The notes beneath the pieces were generated by a model. That model was given only the letters and a program-made list of their open reading frames with translations. It was not told the origin of the DNA and did no database searches. 64,000 nt of DNA from Vespula vulgaris (lineage: Eukaryota; Arthropoda; Insecta; Hymenoptera; Vespidae): contig NC_066588.1 in assembly GCF_905475345.1 (NCBI RefSeq), forward strand, positions 7,990,001 through 8,054,000. Direction: 5' to 3'. This document shows, piece after piece, positions 1 through 13,877 of the stretch. Position 1 is the first letter of the stretch; each line of letters opens with the position of its first letter. Made by a program: the position numbers and the translations under genes.

Positions 1-1045
1 TTTTATTTTTTTTTATTTGCACGTTTGCATGCATATTACAATAGAATTTATTATATCATCGTATAGTTAACAAAGATTCCTTGATATAATCAGATATTCG
101 TTCTCTTTTTATTTTTGATTTTTTCAAACACATGTTCACGTAGATATATACGAACTTTATTTAATATAAAATTGTTACGATAGAGTACTAATTAACACGT
201 TCATGAGATCGTTACGAGATCATTTTGATATCGATCCTATGGATTTATACTTTTTATATGAACCTCGTTATTTCTACGACTCATAATTACAGCTTCCTAA
301 ACGTCGAAAAAAAAAGACTATAAATCTTTGAAATGTTTAATCGAAAACGAGTAGGTAGGTTGGTATTAAAAACACGCGAGAATCTCATCAAGATCTAAAT
401 GGAAGTGCTAGCATATGTAAATTATTTTTTCATGACGATACTAACACGTACACGTTTACAAACGTTCCTACCCTCTTTTCTTCATCATTTATTTATTAAC
501 AATTTGTATAATTTATATATATATATAATCCTACCAACTATCAATAGTGTATCGTTATGTTTGCATTAAAAATAAATTACGTCATGATCGCTTTTATTGA
601 TCGATGAACGACCCAGTTAACGGATTAAATGAAGTCGGCAAAGTCACTACCATGGGTCACCGATGACCTCCGATGACAGTCAACATGTCAATAATAAGAA
701 TGAATCACGATCTACATTCACGATCGATTAACATCTTCTTCTTCTCGTCAATCTACGTAACAGAGATTAATGAAATAAATACAAATACAAAATTGTTATT
801 TAAAAAAAAAAAAAAAAGAAAAAGAAAATAATAATAAGAATAAGGAAAGATAATGACATATATAGATAGAAGCAAATAAAAAAACAATCAAAATCAAAAT
901 CAAAAATGAGAAAAAGAAAGATTACAAACTCGCAGAACACTCATTCAAAATTTTTAAACGACGATGAATCTATCTCTCGATTTCTCTAAATCCTTTCGAT
1001 GATCACTACTAGTACTACTACCCATCACCATACTACCTGCTCCAC
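1..1045. other. AT-rich flank, possible 3' UTR of the minus-strand terminal exon
   Basis: No open gene. Minus-strand AATAAA motifs at 598-593 and 493-488. Short poly-A (800-815) and (TA)n (514-526) tracts. Confidence 0.3.
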
Positions 1046-1152
1046 TCATAAGTCTCCTCCGGCGATCACTATGGGCTCATAAATCGTTCCCGGAAACGCA
1101 TCGATGTCGCGAGGGTTACGGGATGCTCCATCGCACGAGTAAAATATGGAAC
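1046..1152 (-). CDS. Candidate terminal coding exon with clean open tail
   Basis: Minus strand, in a GC-richer island at the left end. Seen: acceptor ACCTTTTATTTACGTCAG| above 1152, then, in phase 1, SIFYSCDGASRNPRDI followed by DAFPGTIYEPIVIAGGDL and a TGA at 1048-1046 (34 codons). The reading is free of low-complexity bias and contains one Cys. Minus-strand AATAAA motifs occur downstream (for example at 598-593 and 493-488 in plus coordinates), giving a plausible 3' UTR of about 450-550 nt. The entry phase is the one left by exon 54896-54840 (junction Gly), so it could be the last exon of the same gene across a roughly 53-kb intron, or the end of a separate gene. The other two frames stop sooner. 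Confidence 0.42.
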
Positions 1153-1264
1153 CTGACGTAAATAAAAGGTGGTAGCTGTATAAAGCTTATCGCGGTACTA
1201 GACCAGGATTAGAGCTTTTTTTTTTCACGCGCTAGACCGCTCGATAAATCATTTCCTATCACTT

Positions 1265-1311
<47 letters not shown>

Positions 1312-2218
1312 CCTCTTTGACACATACACACATATGTTCTTATATATATATACGTTTATCTAAAGACTCGAACATTCACTCGTACATTCATTCAAACGTA
1401 TTAACGCATTCACTCTTATACATATATATATATATATATAGTTATGTATATACATATATACGGTGTATAAAATGTATTGGTCAGGTGACCGGATATCGAA
1501 GAAATTTCTCGCTCGATTCGATCGGAATTCGAAACTGGTCTAACGATGATATCGGATTTCTCGACGCTTCAATGATTCGTTATATCGAACGGTGGACTCT
1601 CGGATCGAAATCGACATTGATTCACCGACCGATGTTCGCCAAGCGATCGATTAAAGTCAACGACAGCAGGGATTTCCTGCACTTGCCATGTCCTCTGTGA
1701 CCCTATGCGTCAATGAACCGAGCATAGCAAGCCCAACCGAAAGAGAGAAAGAGAAAGATTTATCGTTGAAAGTACACGCTTAACACTTCCTCGATATAAA
1801 TAATACGGGTCGCAAGTTAATATATTAGCTATCACTGATTTGAATATAAAAAATAAAAAACACAATAAAAGGATGCATTGTGTTATAATAAAAGTAAAAT
1901 ATAATATATATTATATATTTATTTCTTTTTTATATAAATAAATAATCTCAATCAAAAATTTAAATCATTATATATACGTGTATGTGTGTGTTATATATAA
2001 TATTATACATATTATACATAATATTGTTATATATATTATATAAAATTTAAATCACATATATGTACATGTGTGTATAATTTATTTTGTAATTTAAACAATT
2101 TCATAGATTATTATTGTTAATTTGTTAATATTTTATAATTAATTTATTAATATATATATTTATATCCACTATGTATCTATGCATATAGATATACCCTCAA
2201 AAACACACACATATATAT

Positions 2219-2590
2219 AGGGTGTTTCAAAACTCAATACACTCAAACTTTGAGAAGTAATTAAGGAGGTCAAGGCAAACATTTTTTATCAGACAACATA
2301 AAGTCGATGATTTGTCGTCATCCCATTACGCGACCACGTTGTCAGCGTAGAGAGTTTGAAAGTTATCAACGTATATTTGCGCTGGCAACAGCAATTTGTA
2401 CAGATGTTATGATTTCCATCAGTCAGTTGTCGATTTTGTCTGTATGATCAATATAATTGGTTTATTTCGTTATCATTCAATACCTGCCCAGTAGTCACGC
2501 TCCATCAACGAAATGTATCCGGTTCCATGTGTCGGACAAAGAAATGTTTGGCTTGGTTTTTCTAACTAATCCCTCACAATACGTGTATTA
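2219..2590. mobile_element. Possible transposable-element remnant
   Basis: A block of mixed composition (starting AGGGTGTTTCAAAACTCAAT, running to about 2590) sits sharply inside (TA)-rich sequence. GGGTGTTTCAAAA-type starts are common at ends of insect transposon-derived repeats. There is no long open frame, and the terminal repeats were not identified. Its family is unknown to me. Confidence 0.3.
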
Positions 2591-3179
2591 AGTTTTAAAA
2601 TATTTTATATATTTATAGGTCTCCAATAAAATTTTAAATAAAATTTACAATTAAAAATTGATCATATATAATATCAATTTGTTTATATAATTTTTATATA
2701 TTTCTTTATTTAATGATTATTATATAATATATTTATATTCAGTTACATAATTTATTTCTACAATTTACTTACACGATATCAATTTATAATAAAAAAAAAA
2801 TATATATATATATTTTAATATATCAAAACATTAACTCTTTCTAATTAGATTTTTTTTATTTTCATTGAAACGTGTCTTGAAATGTGTTTTGTCTGGAAAA
2901 ATCAAATCAAATCAAATCGTAAATCAGAATTTATATTTTTTCCTTCAAAAATCGAAATACGAAAATATACGTTCGAAAAAGAAAAGAGACAAAAAGAGAA
3001 AGAAAAATATAGAAGAAAAACTGTGCATTGAAAGAGATTCAAAGATGATCCGGCCATCTTGTCGTACAATTTAACCCTTAGTGTCCACGAATAACAAAGT
3101 GATCGACGACGATATTACTATCGATCTACCGATGTATATCTCGAAGAGGAGAGAATTTACGAAAGGGGACCATCACCAT

Positions 3180-3330
3180 ATGATGTCGGTCGAGTTATCG
3201 GTGCGTACGTGTACGCGCATTTAAGCCGATGACGTCGATGTGGCTCGGTTAACCGTTCGAGCGTCATTAATCCTTCCTAATGAGTATCGATGTCTTCCCT
3301 TTACCCTCTGAGCCCTCACCAAGCCCGTTT
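3180..3330. promoter_or_regulatory. GC-richer island with a CRE-like site
   Basis: A block of mixed, CpG-containing sequence between simple repeats. It contains GATGACGTCGATG (CRE-type TGACGTCG at about 3229) and AACCGTTCGAG. A possible enhancer by composition only. Confidence 0.25.
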
Positions 3331-3596
3331 TGTCCCCTATTGTCACCACCGTTAGCGATCATCGTTACGTCTCAAAGCTACCTAGATACGAACGTGAATT
3401 TCTACGTGATATCAACGAGATATTGTACTTGATAATACTCTTACGAAATTCACTTCGATCTCAATCATTGATTTCATTGATTTCAAGCTTTACGAAGCTT
3501 CAGAAATTTTTGAGAAAAGAAATTAGTATTAAGTTAAAAAAAGAAAAAATAAAGAAAATGTGACGTTAAGAAAATGTTTCAAAGGAAAAATAAAAG

Positions 3597-4085
3597 AAAA
3601 ATGTTATATTAGTTTCGATAATGTGTCATTAAATTTCGTGATAGTATAAATTAACAATTCGGAAATAAGGAAAAAGAAAAGAAAAGAAATAGTTCGTTGC
3701 AACGTTCTTCTAATTTCTCGAACACAGAAAATTTGCATTCGAATGTATGAAAAATTGAACGTTGTACATCATACATGTTATTCCAAAAAGAACTAAATAA
3801 AACAAAACTTAAATAAAAAAGAGAGAGAAAAAGAAAAGAAAAATATTATGCGAAAGAGTCTCGATAATGTGTCATTAAATTTCATGTTAGAGTAAATTAA
3901 CAATTCGAAAATAAGAAAAAGAAAAAAAAGAAAGAAAAGAAATAGGTCATCGCAACGCTCTTTTAATTTTTCGAAAATAGAAAATTTGCATTCGAATGTA
4001 TGGGAAGTTCGACCTCATATATCCTCCTTCCCCCTAAAAAAAAGAAGAAATAAAACTGAGTAAAATAAAATTGAAAAAGAAAGAA
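3597..4085. repeat. Diverged tandem duplication, about 246-nt unit
   Basis: TCGATAATGTGTCATTAAAT occurs at 3615 and 3861, and GAAAATTTGCATTCGAATGT recurs in both units with the same spacing. Purine-rich stretches have grown differently in each. Confidence 0.8.
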
Positions 4086-4768
4086 AAAAAAAAAGAAAAC
4101 TCATTGAATGTAAATCTCCAACGACGAGATTACGGTGTGACCATAGTTTGCGAATAAGCACGTTTCTGCTTCCTCGCTCGTAAAAATTGCGTTGGACGGT
4201 AATGAAAAAGTCTATCGACTGTATGCGTGTAAACTTTTTTTTACCTTTACATTTTTTCTTTTCCTTTCCTTGTTCTTTTCCTTTCTTTCTTTCTTTCTTT
4301 TTATTTTTATTTTTATTTAATGGAAAAAAAAATGATGAAGAAAGGTTGCAAAAAGAATCGAGAATCGAATCACCATACCATCGCCATTTTGTTTGTCTAT
4401 ACGCTCACGATATTATTATCAATGATGCGAACGTATTGTAATAAACCGAAAAGAAAAAAAAAAAAGAAAAAAGAATGAAAGAAAAAGCAAAGAAACGAGT
4501 TATAAAGGACGCCAATGAAGAATTTCTTTATCGGCTTGGTTATTTTGCAAATGTCGCGTCGTAAGTCTCGTTTGAATTGCGACTGACTCTCTCTCTCTCT
4601 CTCTCTTTCATTTTTTTCTCTGTTGTAATCTGATCTGTTTATCCAGTGAATCGGAAGTGGTGGAAAAAATTGCGTACAATTTTTTTTCAGAACGAACAAA
4701 GGGGGGTTCAACGAAATCCCGACGATTTTGTCAAAGAACCAATAATAACAACGTATTCTTTTTCTCTC

Positions 4769-4840
<72 letters not shown>

Positions 4841-4993
4841 TCTTTCTGTCTCACATATACATACACATATACACGACAAATCGTTAAACGTTCTCTTTTT
4901 ATCTTTCTTCTCTCGTCTCCTCGTTTTATCTCCCGGAATTCCTAATTTGTTTTGAATCGTTCGATAACGAGAAAGAATTTGCTTGATTAGAAG

Positions 4994-5045
<52 letters not shown>

Positions 5046-5924
5046 TTTCCGTCAGAAAAAAAAAGGATGAGATAAACATCTTGATAAAAGCATCGACGTT
5101 GCAATTAACCAATCCTTTCTATTTTTAAACGCTGACGTACCTACGTTAATATTTATACTGACACTTTGATATTTTTCTCCTTTTCTTTTTGATAATTATA
5201 AAGAAATGTTTCTTTTAATTCCGAGACAAACTCGTACAAATTTTAATGACATATGCGTACAGATTTTTATACAATGTATTGCCAATCACTGTAAAATATT
5301 TCGTTTTGTTTATTTCTCCTTTTCCTTTTCTTTTCTTTTTTTTTGTCGTTATTATTTTGATATTTTTCTTGTCACTCTCTATAACGTTATGAGTCATGCG
5401 CTCATGTTTCGTTTTCTTCACGTCTTCGCTCTTTCGTCACTTATTTATATCGATTAGTTTACATCTTGAAATATAACGTTCCCTATTTGATATAAGTTAT
5501 ACTTAGTATAATATAATTGTAGTAACACAAGTTCGACGTTAGATAATTTTATTGTTAGACCTCAAAAAGAATAAAAATTAAATTGATAATCGAGAATAGA
5601 GATCGATGACCATGAAATAATTTGACGAATAATAAAGCTTGAAAATTTTTTATTAAAAAAGATATGCAAGAGAAGATATAAACGAAGAAAAAAAAACAAT
5701 ACGAAAATATGATAATCGATGAGAAATTAATAACGAAATTAGTATCGGTTTCGCAATTTGCAAAATAAGTATATAGAACGAAATTCGGAAAAAATTTGGA
5801 CGTATCAAGAATCTAACGGCGTCCTTCGCGAGAATCTTCGCAGTATTCACGGTCAAGAACGCTATTTGTTGTTTTTTCACGAGAGAAAGAGAGATCGAAA
5901 GCAAACTCGATAAGGATGGCTTAC

Positions 5925-6037
5925 GTAAGCGCACACACGTTCCATATTTTACTCCCGTTCGGTAAATTTGCCCCTCCCAACCCACCTCCGCATTCCCATT
6001 CGGAATTACAGTGCTCTCGTTTATCCTCTTGCGAGAA
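5925..6037 (-). CDS. Candidate cysteine-containing internal exon
   Basis: A 113-nt GC-richer island on the minus strand, bounded by acceptor ATCAATATTTTTATAG| and donor GCTTAC|GTAAGC. Two frames are open across it. Phase-0 entry gives FSQEDKREHCNSEWECGG, then LGGANLPNGSKIWNVCAL (three Cys, phase-2 exit). Phase-2 entry gives a Lys/Arg-containing segment with NESTVIPNGNAEVGWEG and one Cys, leaving in phase 1, which would fit the 1152-1046 exon. I cannot choose the frame by eye. Neither reading matches a domain I recognise. Confidence 0.28.
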
Positions 6038-6310
6038 CTATAAAAATATTGATCGATGCGTGAAACCTCGAGGATTATAATCCTGGGAAACGGAGAGAAG
6101 AAGATAAATGCAACCGAATTATTATAAGAAATATTAGAAATCAATTTTTTTTTTTTTGGTTATCACTTTTACTAATTACGTAGTTATTTCGAATTTTATG
6201 AAAATGAGAGAGAGAAAGACAAAAAAAGAAGAAGAAGAAGACAGATCACCGAAGAAGCTATTTTAATTCATACGGAAAATACTGGGGAATTCAGTCGAAC
6301 TAAGAGGAGG

Positions 6311-6351
<41 letters not shown>

Positions 6352-6462
6352 ATTACGTGTAATTAAGTGTGAACGATTTATGAGTGGTGACTAAATGAAT
6401 TACATGTAATCGAAGCTAAAAGTAGACCATACCAAAATAAATTAGATACATCTCGTGAATAA

Positions 6463-6590
6463 TAACAAATGTAAACCGATACGAGACAATAATTGCAACT
6501 TGAAATTATTAAACAGTATGTACCAAATGTAAACCGATAAGCGATAATAATTGCAAATTAAAATTATTAAACAATACCTATCAATTGTCC
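6463..6590. repeat. Short tandem duplication, about 58-nt unit
   Basis: AAATGTAAACCGATA followed by a GATAATAATTGCAA-type segment and AAATTATTAAACA occurs at 6467 and again at 6525 with a few changes. Confidence 0.7.
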
Positions 6591-8263
6591 ATTATATTGC
6601 ATTACAAAAATAACCAAAATCGGTTCGTACACTGCGAACAAATATCAGAAGATTTGTCGAATATTTTTAACGAGCTTATTTGAAAGAAATAAGAAAGAAA
6701 AAGAAGGAAATATCTAACTGAATTGTAAGAATGACAAAATTGTTAATGTTCTTGCAATAGATATAAATTTTATATGTATGAAGGAAAAAGATAAAAGTCG
6801 AAAGTTTGAAGCACGATTTTTAACAGTGATTCGATTCGGAATCCGATCCAAGCGAAATAGAAAAATGATACGAACGAAGGAATAATAAAAAAGAATTAAA
6901 AATAAAAATAAAAATAAAAATAAAAATAAAAAAAAAAGAAAAAGAAAAAGAAAAATAAATAGAAAGAAAGTAAATTTAAACGATACTTCACAGTTTATAG
7001 CTCATCGACGTTTTCTCTAAACTTAGAAAAGCAATAGAGCTTTCGCAACACGTTTGATTCGCGTTAAAGAAGCTTGCGTCGTCATGAAAGATCACGCTCA
7101 TTCATGGAACACATTACACGACTATAATCACGTATCCGCTAACCTTCTCTCTGTCTCTCTCTCTCTCTTTTTCATTCGCTCTTACTTAAAGTAAGATCAA
7201 CGATGTGACGCTTGTCGAGAGAGAGAGAGAGAGAGAGAATAAGAGCAAGAGCAAGCAACGTCCTCCTTCCAAGCTTTTCGTAACGCATCAAACTTGAACC
7301 GTCGACGAGTCTAGCATTTTTTCGATAAGAATACATGACGCATCATCGAATCTTTGATAACTCAACAATATTTATATATATATATATATAAATCAGATTG
7401 TTATGTAAAACCATGATTTACTCATACGTTATATTTCTTATAAGATAAATAATATATTTCCAAGACGTAAAAATTTCTCGATCTTCAACGAAAGTATTGA
7501 ACGTGTCTGAAAATTCTGATAAATTATTGTACGACGTTAAATAATCGATCATTTTTTATCGAGTTAAATACCAACGAACGAAATTTCTATATATGTATCA
7601 AATATTCAATACTAAGGTGACGATATGCGTTTGTATGTTCTTAGTTCGATCGGAGTTTAATCGATCGTATTTTTTTTCCATCCAATCGATGACGTATTCC
7701 AACTCCTCGAAATAGCGGACGTATTAAAAATAGATACGACCGATAAAATACCAAATCCGGATATGCCGAACGGTGAAAGATCGTCCCGTGGCGCCTCAAT
7801 CTGCCACTGCGAAATTCACCGAATGCCGAAGTGTGTCAGATAAGGCTCGTTCTCGAAAGAATCACGTATGTGTATCGCGATAAGATAATCGATAAGTGCT
7901 AAATCGAGCCTTCTCAATTACACGGATCTACCAAACTTTTATCGATTCTTTCTCTCCCTCTGTCTCTGTCTCTGTCTCTGTCTCTGTCTCTATCTCTCTG
8001 TGTGTGTCTTTATCTCTTTATCTCGTTCTATGTTATTAATATTTTTAAATGTTAATAATTAAACTAAAAATAATTACACGAAAAATGCGTAAATAATTTA
8101 AATATTTTCTTTAACACTCTCTTTACAGTCCTATTTCGTTCATAATTCATATACCGTCGAGAGTTTCGTTGAATTTTTAGCTAAATAAATTTTTCTCTTA
8201 TCTCTGTCATGCGTCTGTATTTTATTTCAGTAATTTTTATTTATTCTCTTTTTCGTTTTACTC

Positions 8264-8319
<56 letters not shown>

Positions 8320-9594
8320 GTGCGTCTCGCTTTGTATTCGTACAAGTCTACTGGTCTCTCAGCGAAATAAATTTTTGCTTACTCTCTCTCTCTCTCCCGC
8401 TCTGTCTCTCTTTCTCTCTTTCTCGCTCTCTTCCTATTCTATCCGCCTTTGAAGAAGAAACACGCTATCGATCTCAGCCAATCGCTCGTTCCTCTTCACG
8501 TGTGAAAAACGGCGAATCGCACCGATAAATCCGTGCAGTCACGCATCGACGAGCCTTTCTTCAAACGAGGAACCGTTCGTTCGTTTAACGTTGGTAAAAT
8601 TAACCTCGACTGGTAGGCCTATAATTCCTTCGATTCAGAACTTTCGTACAGCGAGGTTCAAAAGTTTCCCATTACCTCCCATGGTCTATCAAATCGATTC
8701 GAAACGTAAAAATAGAAAACAGTTCTATAATCGTAGAAAGGGATCGCCGAAAAAACATTTTTAACATTACGAAAAAAAAAACTATCTATAAATATCGAGT
8801 GAAAAGTTGAAAGAGAGAAAGAAAGAAAATAGAAAAAATTCTGTTCGTTTCGTTTTCAAATTCTCGACAATTTCTAGAGAGAAGAAAAAATGAAGAAATA
8901 GAAGAAGGACAAGAAGAAAGAATGAAACATTTAACAATTCTCTTTTAATTCTTCTAATTTTAAAAAAACACGAATTATTTTATCCAATATAATCGTATTT
9001 AACTATTGAATAACGTTTAATATACTCTATTTTCGTTTATTTAAGAGGAAAAAAGAGAAAAAGAGATGGAAAAAAGGGAAGGAAAATACCTGGAATAGTA
9101 GGAAAACTCAATAAACTGACGAAACTACGTAATCGAGCAAAACTTTTGACCAATGTTGTATGTACATATGTACACATTCATACATACATACATACGTACG
9201 TACGCTGTTGGTGATTTCTATGCTAGGCGCACGTTTCACCGAAGGTAGCGCGAAATTTAATCGAATTTTATGGTCCGCGAATCGCGATCGCGTCGAGGCA
9301 ATACATTTTTTTTCTCGTTTTCCTTCTTCCTTCTCTTTTTTCCTTTTTTTTTCTCTTTATTTCTTGCATCGAAACAAATATCGAAGATAGATTGAAATGA
9401 GTACGGCACGTGTTTCAAAATCTAATCGAATTCGTCTGAGGTTTGAAATTTTCTTCTTCGTTCTTTTTAAATATACCAATTATCATCTCAATTGTTATTA
9501 TTATTATTATTATTATTAGTTGTTTTTTAAATCTGTTTTTTAACTAATTGTTAATTATTTCATTAATTAAATGTCGTTTCGATTCGTTTTAATT

Positions 9595-10022
9595 ATTAAT
9601 TATTATTATAATTATTAACTTTGTTTTCCTTTTTTCTTTCTCTTCTATACATTATCACGAAGAAGAACGAATGAATTCGACGCGAAAATAAGAAAAAAGA
9701 AAAAAAGAAATGAAAGAAACTCGGAATAATTCGATCTTTTTAACAGTCTATTCGTTCGCTTCGAGAACATCGCTTAGATATCTCGAGATGATAGTTCGAT
9801 AATTCGTTATATTAATTATTATTATAATTATTAACAACTTTGTTTTCCTTTTTTCTTTCTCTTCTATACATTATCACGAAGAAGAACGAATGAATTCGAC
9901 GCGAAAATAAGAAAAAAGAAAAAAAGAAATGAAAGAAACTCGGAATAATTCGATCTTTTTAACAGTCTATTCGTTCGCCTCGAGAACATCGCTTAGATAT
10001 CTCGAGATAGCTCGATAATTCG
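9595..10022. repeat. Recent tandem duplication, about 215-nt unit
   Basis: Two nearly identical units, 9595-9806 and 9811-10022. They share the ATTAATTATTATTATAATTA start, the ATGAATTCGACGCGAAAATA core and the ATATCTCGAGAT end. The only visible differences are an extra AAC in copy 2, a C/T change and small changes at the end. This indicates a young duplication. Confidence 0.9.
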
Positions 10023-10533
10023 ATAGCTATCGAGATAGAAGCACACACAGGCCTTCTGCATTCCTTACGAGTGTACCCACCGTTATGTAGGTATTTTGTT
10101 TACGAGCTAGTGCCAACCCCGCATCGTTGGCCCGATGGCCAAGGCGCATACGAAAATATTTGGGAAACTTGCCAGACAGAGAAAGAAAAAGAGAAAGAGA
10201 AAAATAAAGATAAAGATAAAGAGGTAAAGAGGAAGAAAAGTAAATACGAATTTTATTTCGTTTTCTCAATCATAAGTGCAAAAGGACCGAATTAGATATT
10301 CACTCGTCTGTTTTTTCAATCTCTTTTAGACTTAAAATAAAAGAGGAATAAACAAACAATAAGAATAACAATAATAATAACAATAACAACAACAATAATA
10401 ATAATAATAATAATAATAAGGAGAAACACCAAAAAGAAAAGGAAATTGAAATGTTTAATAAAATATTTTTAGACCGCTCTCTTAGTCGACTGCGAACATA
10501 TTTTTTCTTTTAAATATAACAATGTTATCTTTC

Positions 10534-10565
<32 letters not shown>

Positions 10566-12223
10566 GTTTTCTTTCTTCCTCTTTTTTTATACTAAATAAA
10601 AGCGCTTAAATAAAAGAGGGGGAGAGTAGGTAGGGAAAAGAAAGAAGTGCAAAATAAAAGTAAAAAGAAAATAAAATTCCCGACCATTACCAAACGATTT
10701 GTATCATAGAGATGTTTCGAAAGTATCACAATTTTTGAGTCTGAAACGTCCGCTCGAATCCTCTTGACTCACAGCTTAAACGACGATCGCTATATAGAGA
10801 AAAGTGATGCTGCTATTATAGTAGTCACAAGCGACGCGTGAAAGACAGATATATTTGCCTTTCGAGGAAGGAAGGAAAAAAATGGAGAGAGAGAGAGAGA
10901 GAAAAAAAATGGGGAAAAAAATATATATAAAGAAAAGACAAAAAAATGTCACCTTTAAAGGGACCTAAGCGGATAAAAACGCCCTTCCTCACAGGCTTAT
11001 CTTCTATCCCTTCTACTATGTACGATTCTTCTTTTTTTTTTACACACTCGAACACGCATACGCACACATACACGCACGCATGCACGCACAAACACCCCAC
11101 ATATATATATATATATATACATATATATAAGTGCACTCTATTTTCTCCTTGATACGTGGAAACGTCGTATACACGAATACTTAAGTCTAGCGTAACTCTT
11201 CTACCATAAAGGGCAAAGACGCGTAAATCAAGTTTCCGTGGAAGCTTCGAAGGGATCATCCTCGAAACCCTTGTGCCTTTTATCTTTTCCTCTTTATGAA
11301 GAGAACGCGAGAAGAGAAATATTCTCTTGAGACAGTTACGATTTTTCATCCATTAAATCAACTTATATTCTCTTTCTCTCTTTCCTCTCTCTCTCTTTTT
11401 TCTTTTTTTTTTTTTTTGCTTTTTTCCTTCACTTTTTATGAACTTGACGTTAAAGCAGCTAAGTGAATATAAAAAAAAAAAGGAAAAATAAAAAACGTTA
11501 CTGGTCGAAGTGTCGATAATAAAGAAAAAAAAAAAAAAGGAATTCATTTTTCCTCGATAATACGGCGATAAGAAGTTTGTGTAACTTCTAATATCGTTGA
11601 TGACTTCATCTTTTTAATGACGAAATGTTTTCTTTTACTAAAAATTAGAAATACACTTGGCCGTATAAGTATTCGTCATTCTATTTCAATTCGAAGAATT
11701 TTTCATAGATCGGAGAAACAGTTTTGAAGAATTGAGTAGATATGTATAGAAATTTATATACGCAGTGTATGCGTACGTCGACAATTACAAATAAAAGTGA
11801 TAAGATCGGTAATGTTTCTTTGTAGATGTAATAAAAAATACGAAAAGAAGCTTCATTTTTCCTTTTTCCTTTTTTTTTACATTCATTCTTTTTCTTTCCT
11901 TTTTTTTCATTTAATATTTTATCAACAATACTTTTGTAAATCAATATACATTATGATATTACGAATTCGTACGAAAGAGAAAAAAAACTCACAATTTCAT
12001 ATATTTTCTACTACAAATTTAAAAATTCGTTCGCTGTTTTAAAATTCATTCACTAATCACTTAACCTTGGCTCGATGATGGAAACTCGACTGATAAATCT
12101 ATTGAAATGATATATGTGAACAACATGAAAGTATTATTTCTCGTTTTTCATGAAAAAAATAGAAATACAAATAGAAAGAGAAAGAGAAAGACAGAGAGAG
12201 AATAAGAAAGAAAGAGAAAGAAA

Positions 12224-12269
<46 letters not shown>

Positions 12270-13159
12270 GAGAAAGACAATGAGCGTTAAGAGAAGTCGT
12301 AAAAGTCTGCATGGCCGGCGAAATGTGACGAGGACGACGGCCACCTGTGGCTCTTCTCTCTATATCGAGACGATGAATGCGCTCGCGCGTTTCGAGAGAG
12401 TGGCCCATACCCGTTATCACCTCTTCGCTTCTGAATTTCTCTCGTCCACCTCCTCCTCTTACTTCTTATTCTCCTCTTTCTTTGAGAAAGAGAGAAAATA
12501 GGACGGAATAGCATTTATTTGGCTTAACTTATATTTTTACGTACGTTTACGCGAAGCAAAATTTTTATATACGTGCGCATGTAATATTTATTATATATAT
12601 ATATATATATATGAATATAAGTATATATAAATATATTAGGTTATAATAAATAAATGAGAAAATATAGTTAACGCAATAATAAATAAATGCTACTCGTATG
12701 TATATTTATATAACGGTGTTATATGCATGTTTGATTTTTCTACGACATATAGTAATAATAAAGAGAAAAGAAATTTTTTCTATAATTTCACGTGACAGCT
12801 TAAATACCGAATTAGTAAACGCTTAAATTATATAAATATTAATTCACATGAATATTATATCTACTTGTTAAATTTGATTAAAATTGGCTATACGTATATA
12901 TCACTATTACTTCTCTCTCTCTCTCTTTCTCTTTCTCTCTCCTTCTCTCTCCCTTTTTCCGAAGTGTCCTTTCTAAAATGATAAATCACCTATTATATCG
13001 TTCTATTCGCACTTCTCATATTAATCATTATAATAAAACAGTATTTTCTAGAGCAATTAATAAAACTTTTATATAAAATACATTTCAGAGAAATACGATA
13101 ACGATTGAAACTTCGTATGACACGCGATCGATCTAAAGAGAAACATACTCTCTCTCTCT

Positions 13160-13203
<44 letters not shown>

Positions 13204-13522
13204 GAGGTGTCGTCTAGCGAAAAATAAACTTCGAGCTGAGCGTCTCGCGATAAGCGAAGCAACAGCAGCAGCGGAGCGCCAACGAGTCCTCAAGGTCAGC
13301 CCTGAAATTCCAGATCCGTTCCGGACCGTCGATGACAGACGCCACAGTAGAAAGAAAAAAAAAAAAAGAGAATAAAAATGAAGAGAGAGAGAGAGAGAGA
13401 AAGAAAAAATGTGTGAATGAGAGAAAAAGAGAAAGAAACGAGCGTATGAAAATTATCGATATTTGAATATCTCGATCGGAAGCATTGATTTTTCATTCGT
13501 TTGTAAATCTTTTGTTTGACTG

Positions 13523-13570
<48 letters not shown>

Positions 13571-13877
13571 TGAAGAGAAAAATCATTAATTTAAAACGAT
13601 ACTTCTCTATTTACGTATAAGTTTGCAGGAAGTGATCGTGCAAATACGCGGGAAACGTCCGTAGTTGGCGAGAAATACGATCTTCGATGAACGTAAACTC
13701 AATGGCAGGAAAACAAACTGTACGTCTATGTATATACTATGTATCAATGTATTGTAGGATGTATCCTTGTATGATGAATGACTCCACGGGTGAAGAAAGT
13801 ACGACGCAATTTACATAGTCTATATAATCGATCCAGCCCATTAATAATATCGCTCGAAAGATCTTTCGAATATAAAT

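Larger units (their letters stand above)
1153..5924. other. Non-coding stretch with CT/GA tracts
   Basis: Contains the (CT)n at 1267, a mixed island at 1480-1730, very AT-rich DNA 1800-2850, the TE-like block, the CRE island, the 246-nt duplication and long CT/GA tracts at 4772-5041. Frames here are Ser/Leu or Arg/Glu readings of these repeats. Confidence 0.6.

Noticed and set aside
215..228. CGAGATCATTTTGA resembles the bantam microRNA 5' region
   Set aside because: The match stops after about 13 bases and there is no flanking sequence that would form the precursor hairpin.
1600..1700. Minus acceptor GGGTCACAG with a short Cys-ending tail
   Set aside because: Only 11 codons and a weak pyrimidine tract.
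4397..5104. 235-codon minus frame, the longest by count
   Set aside because: Made of Ser/Leu and Arg/Glu repeats from CT/GA microsatellites.
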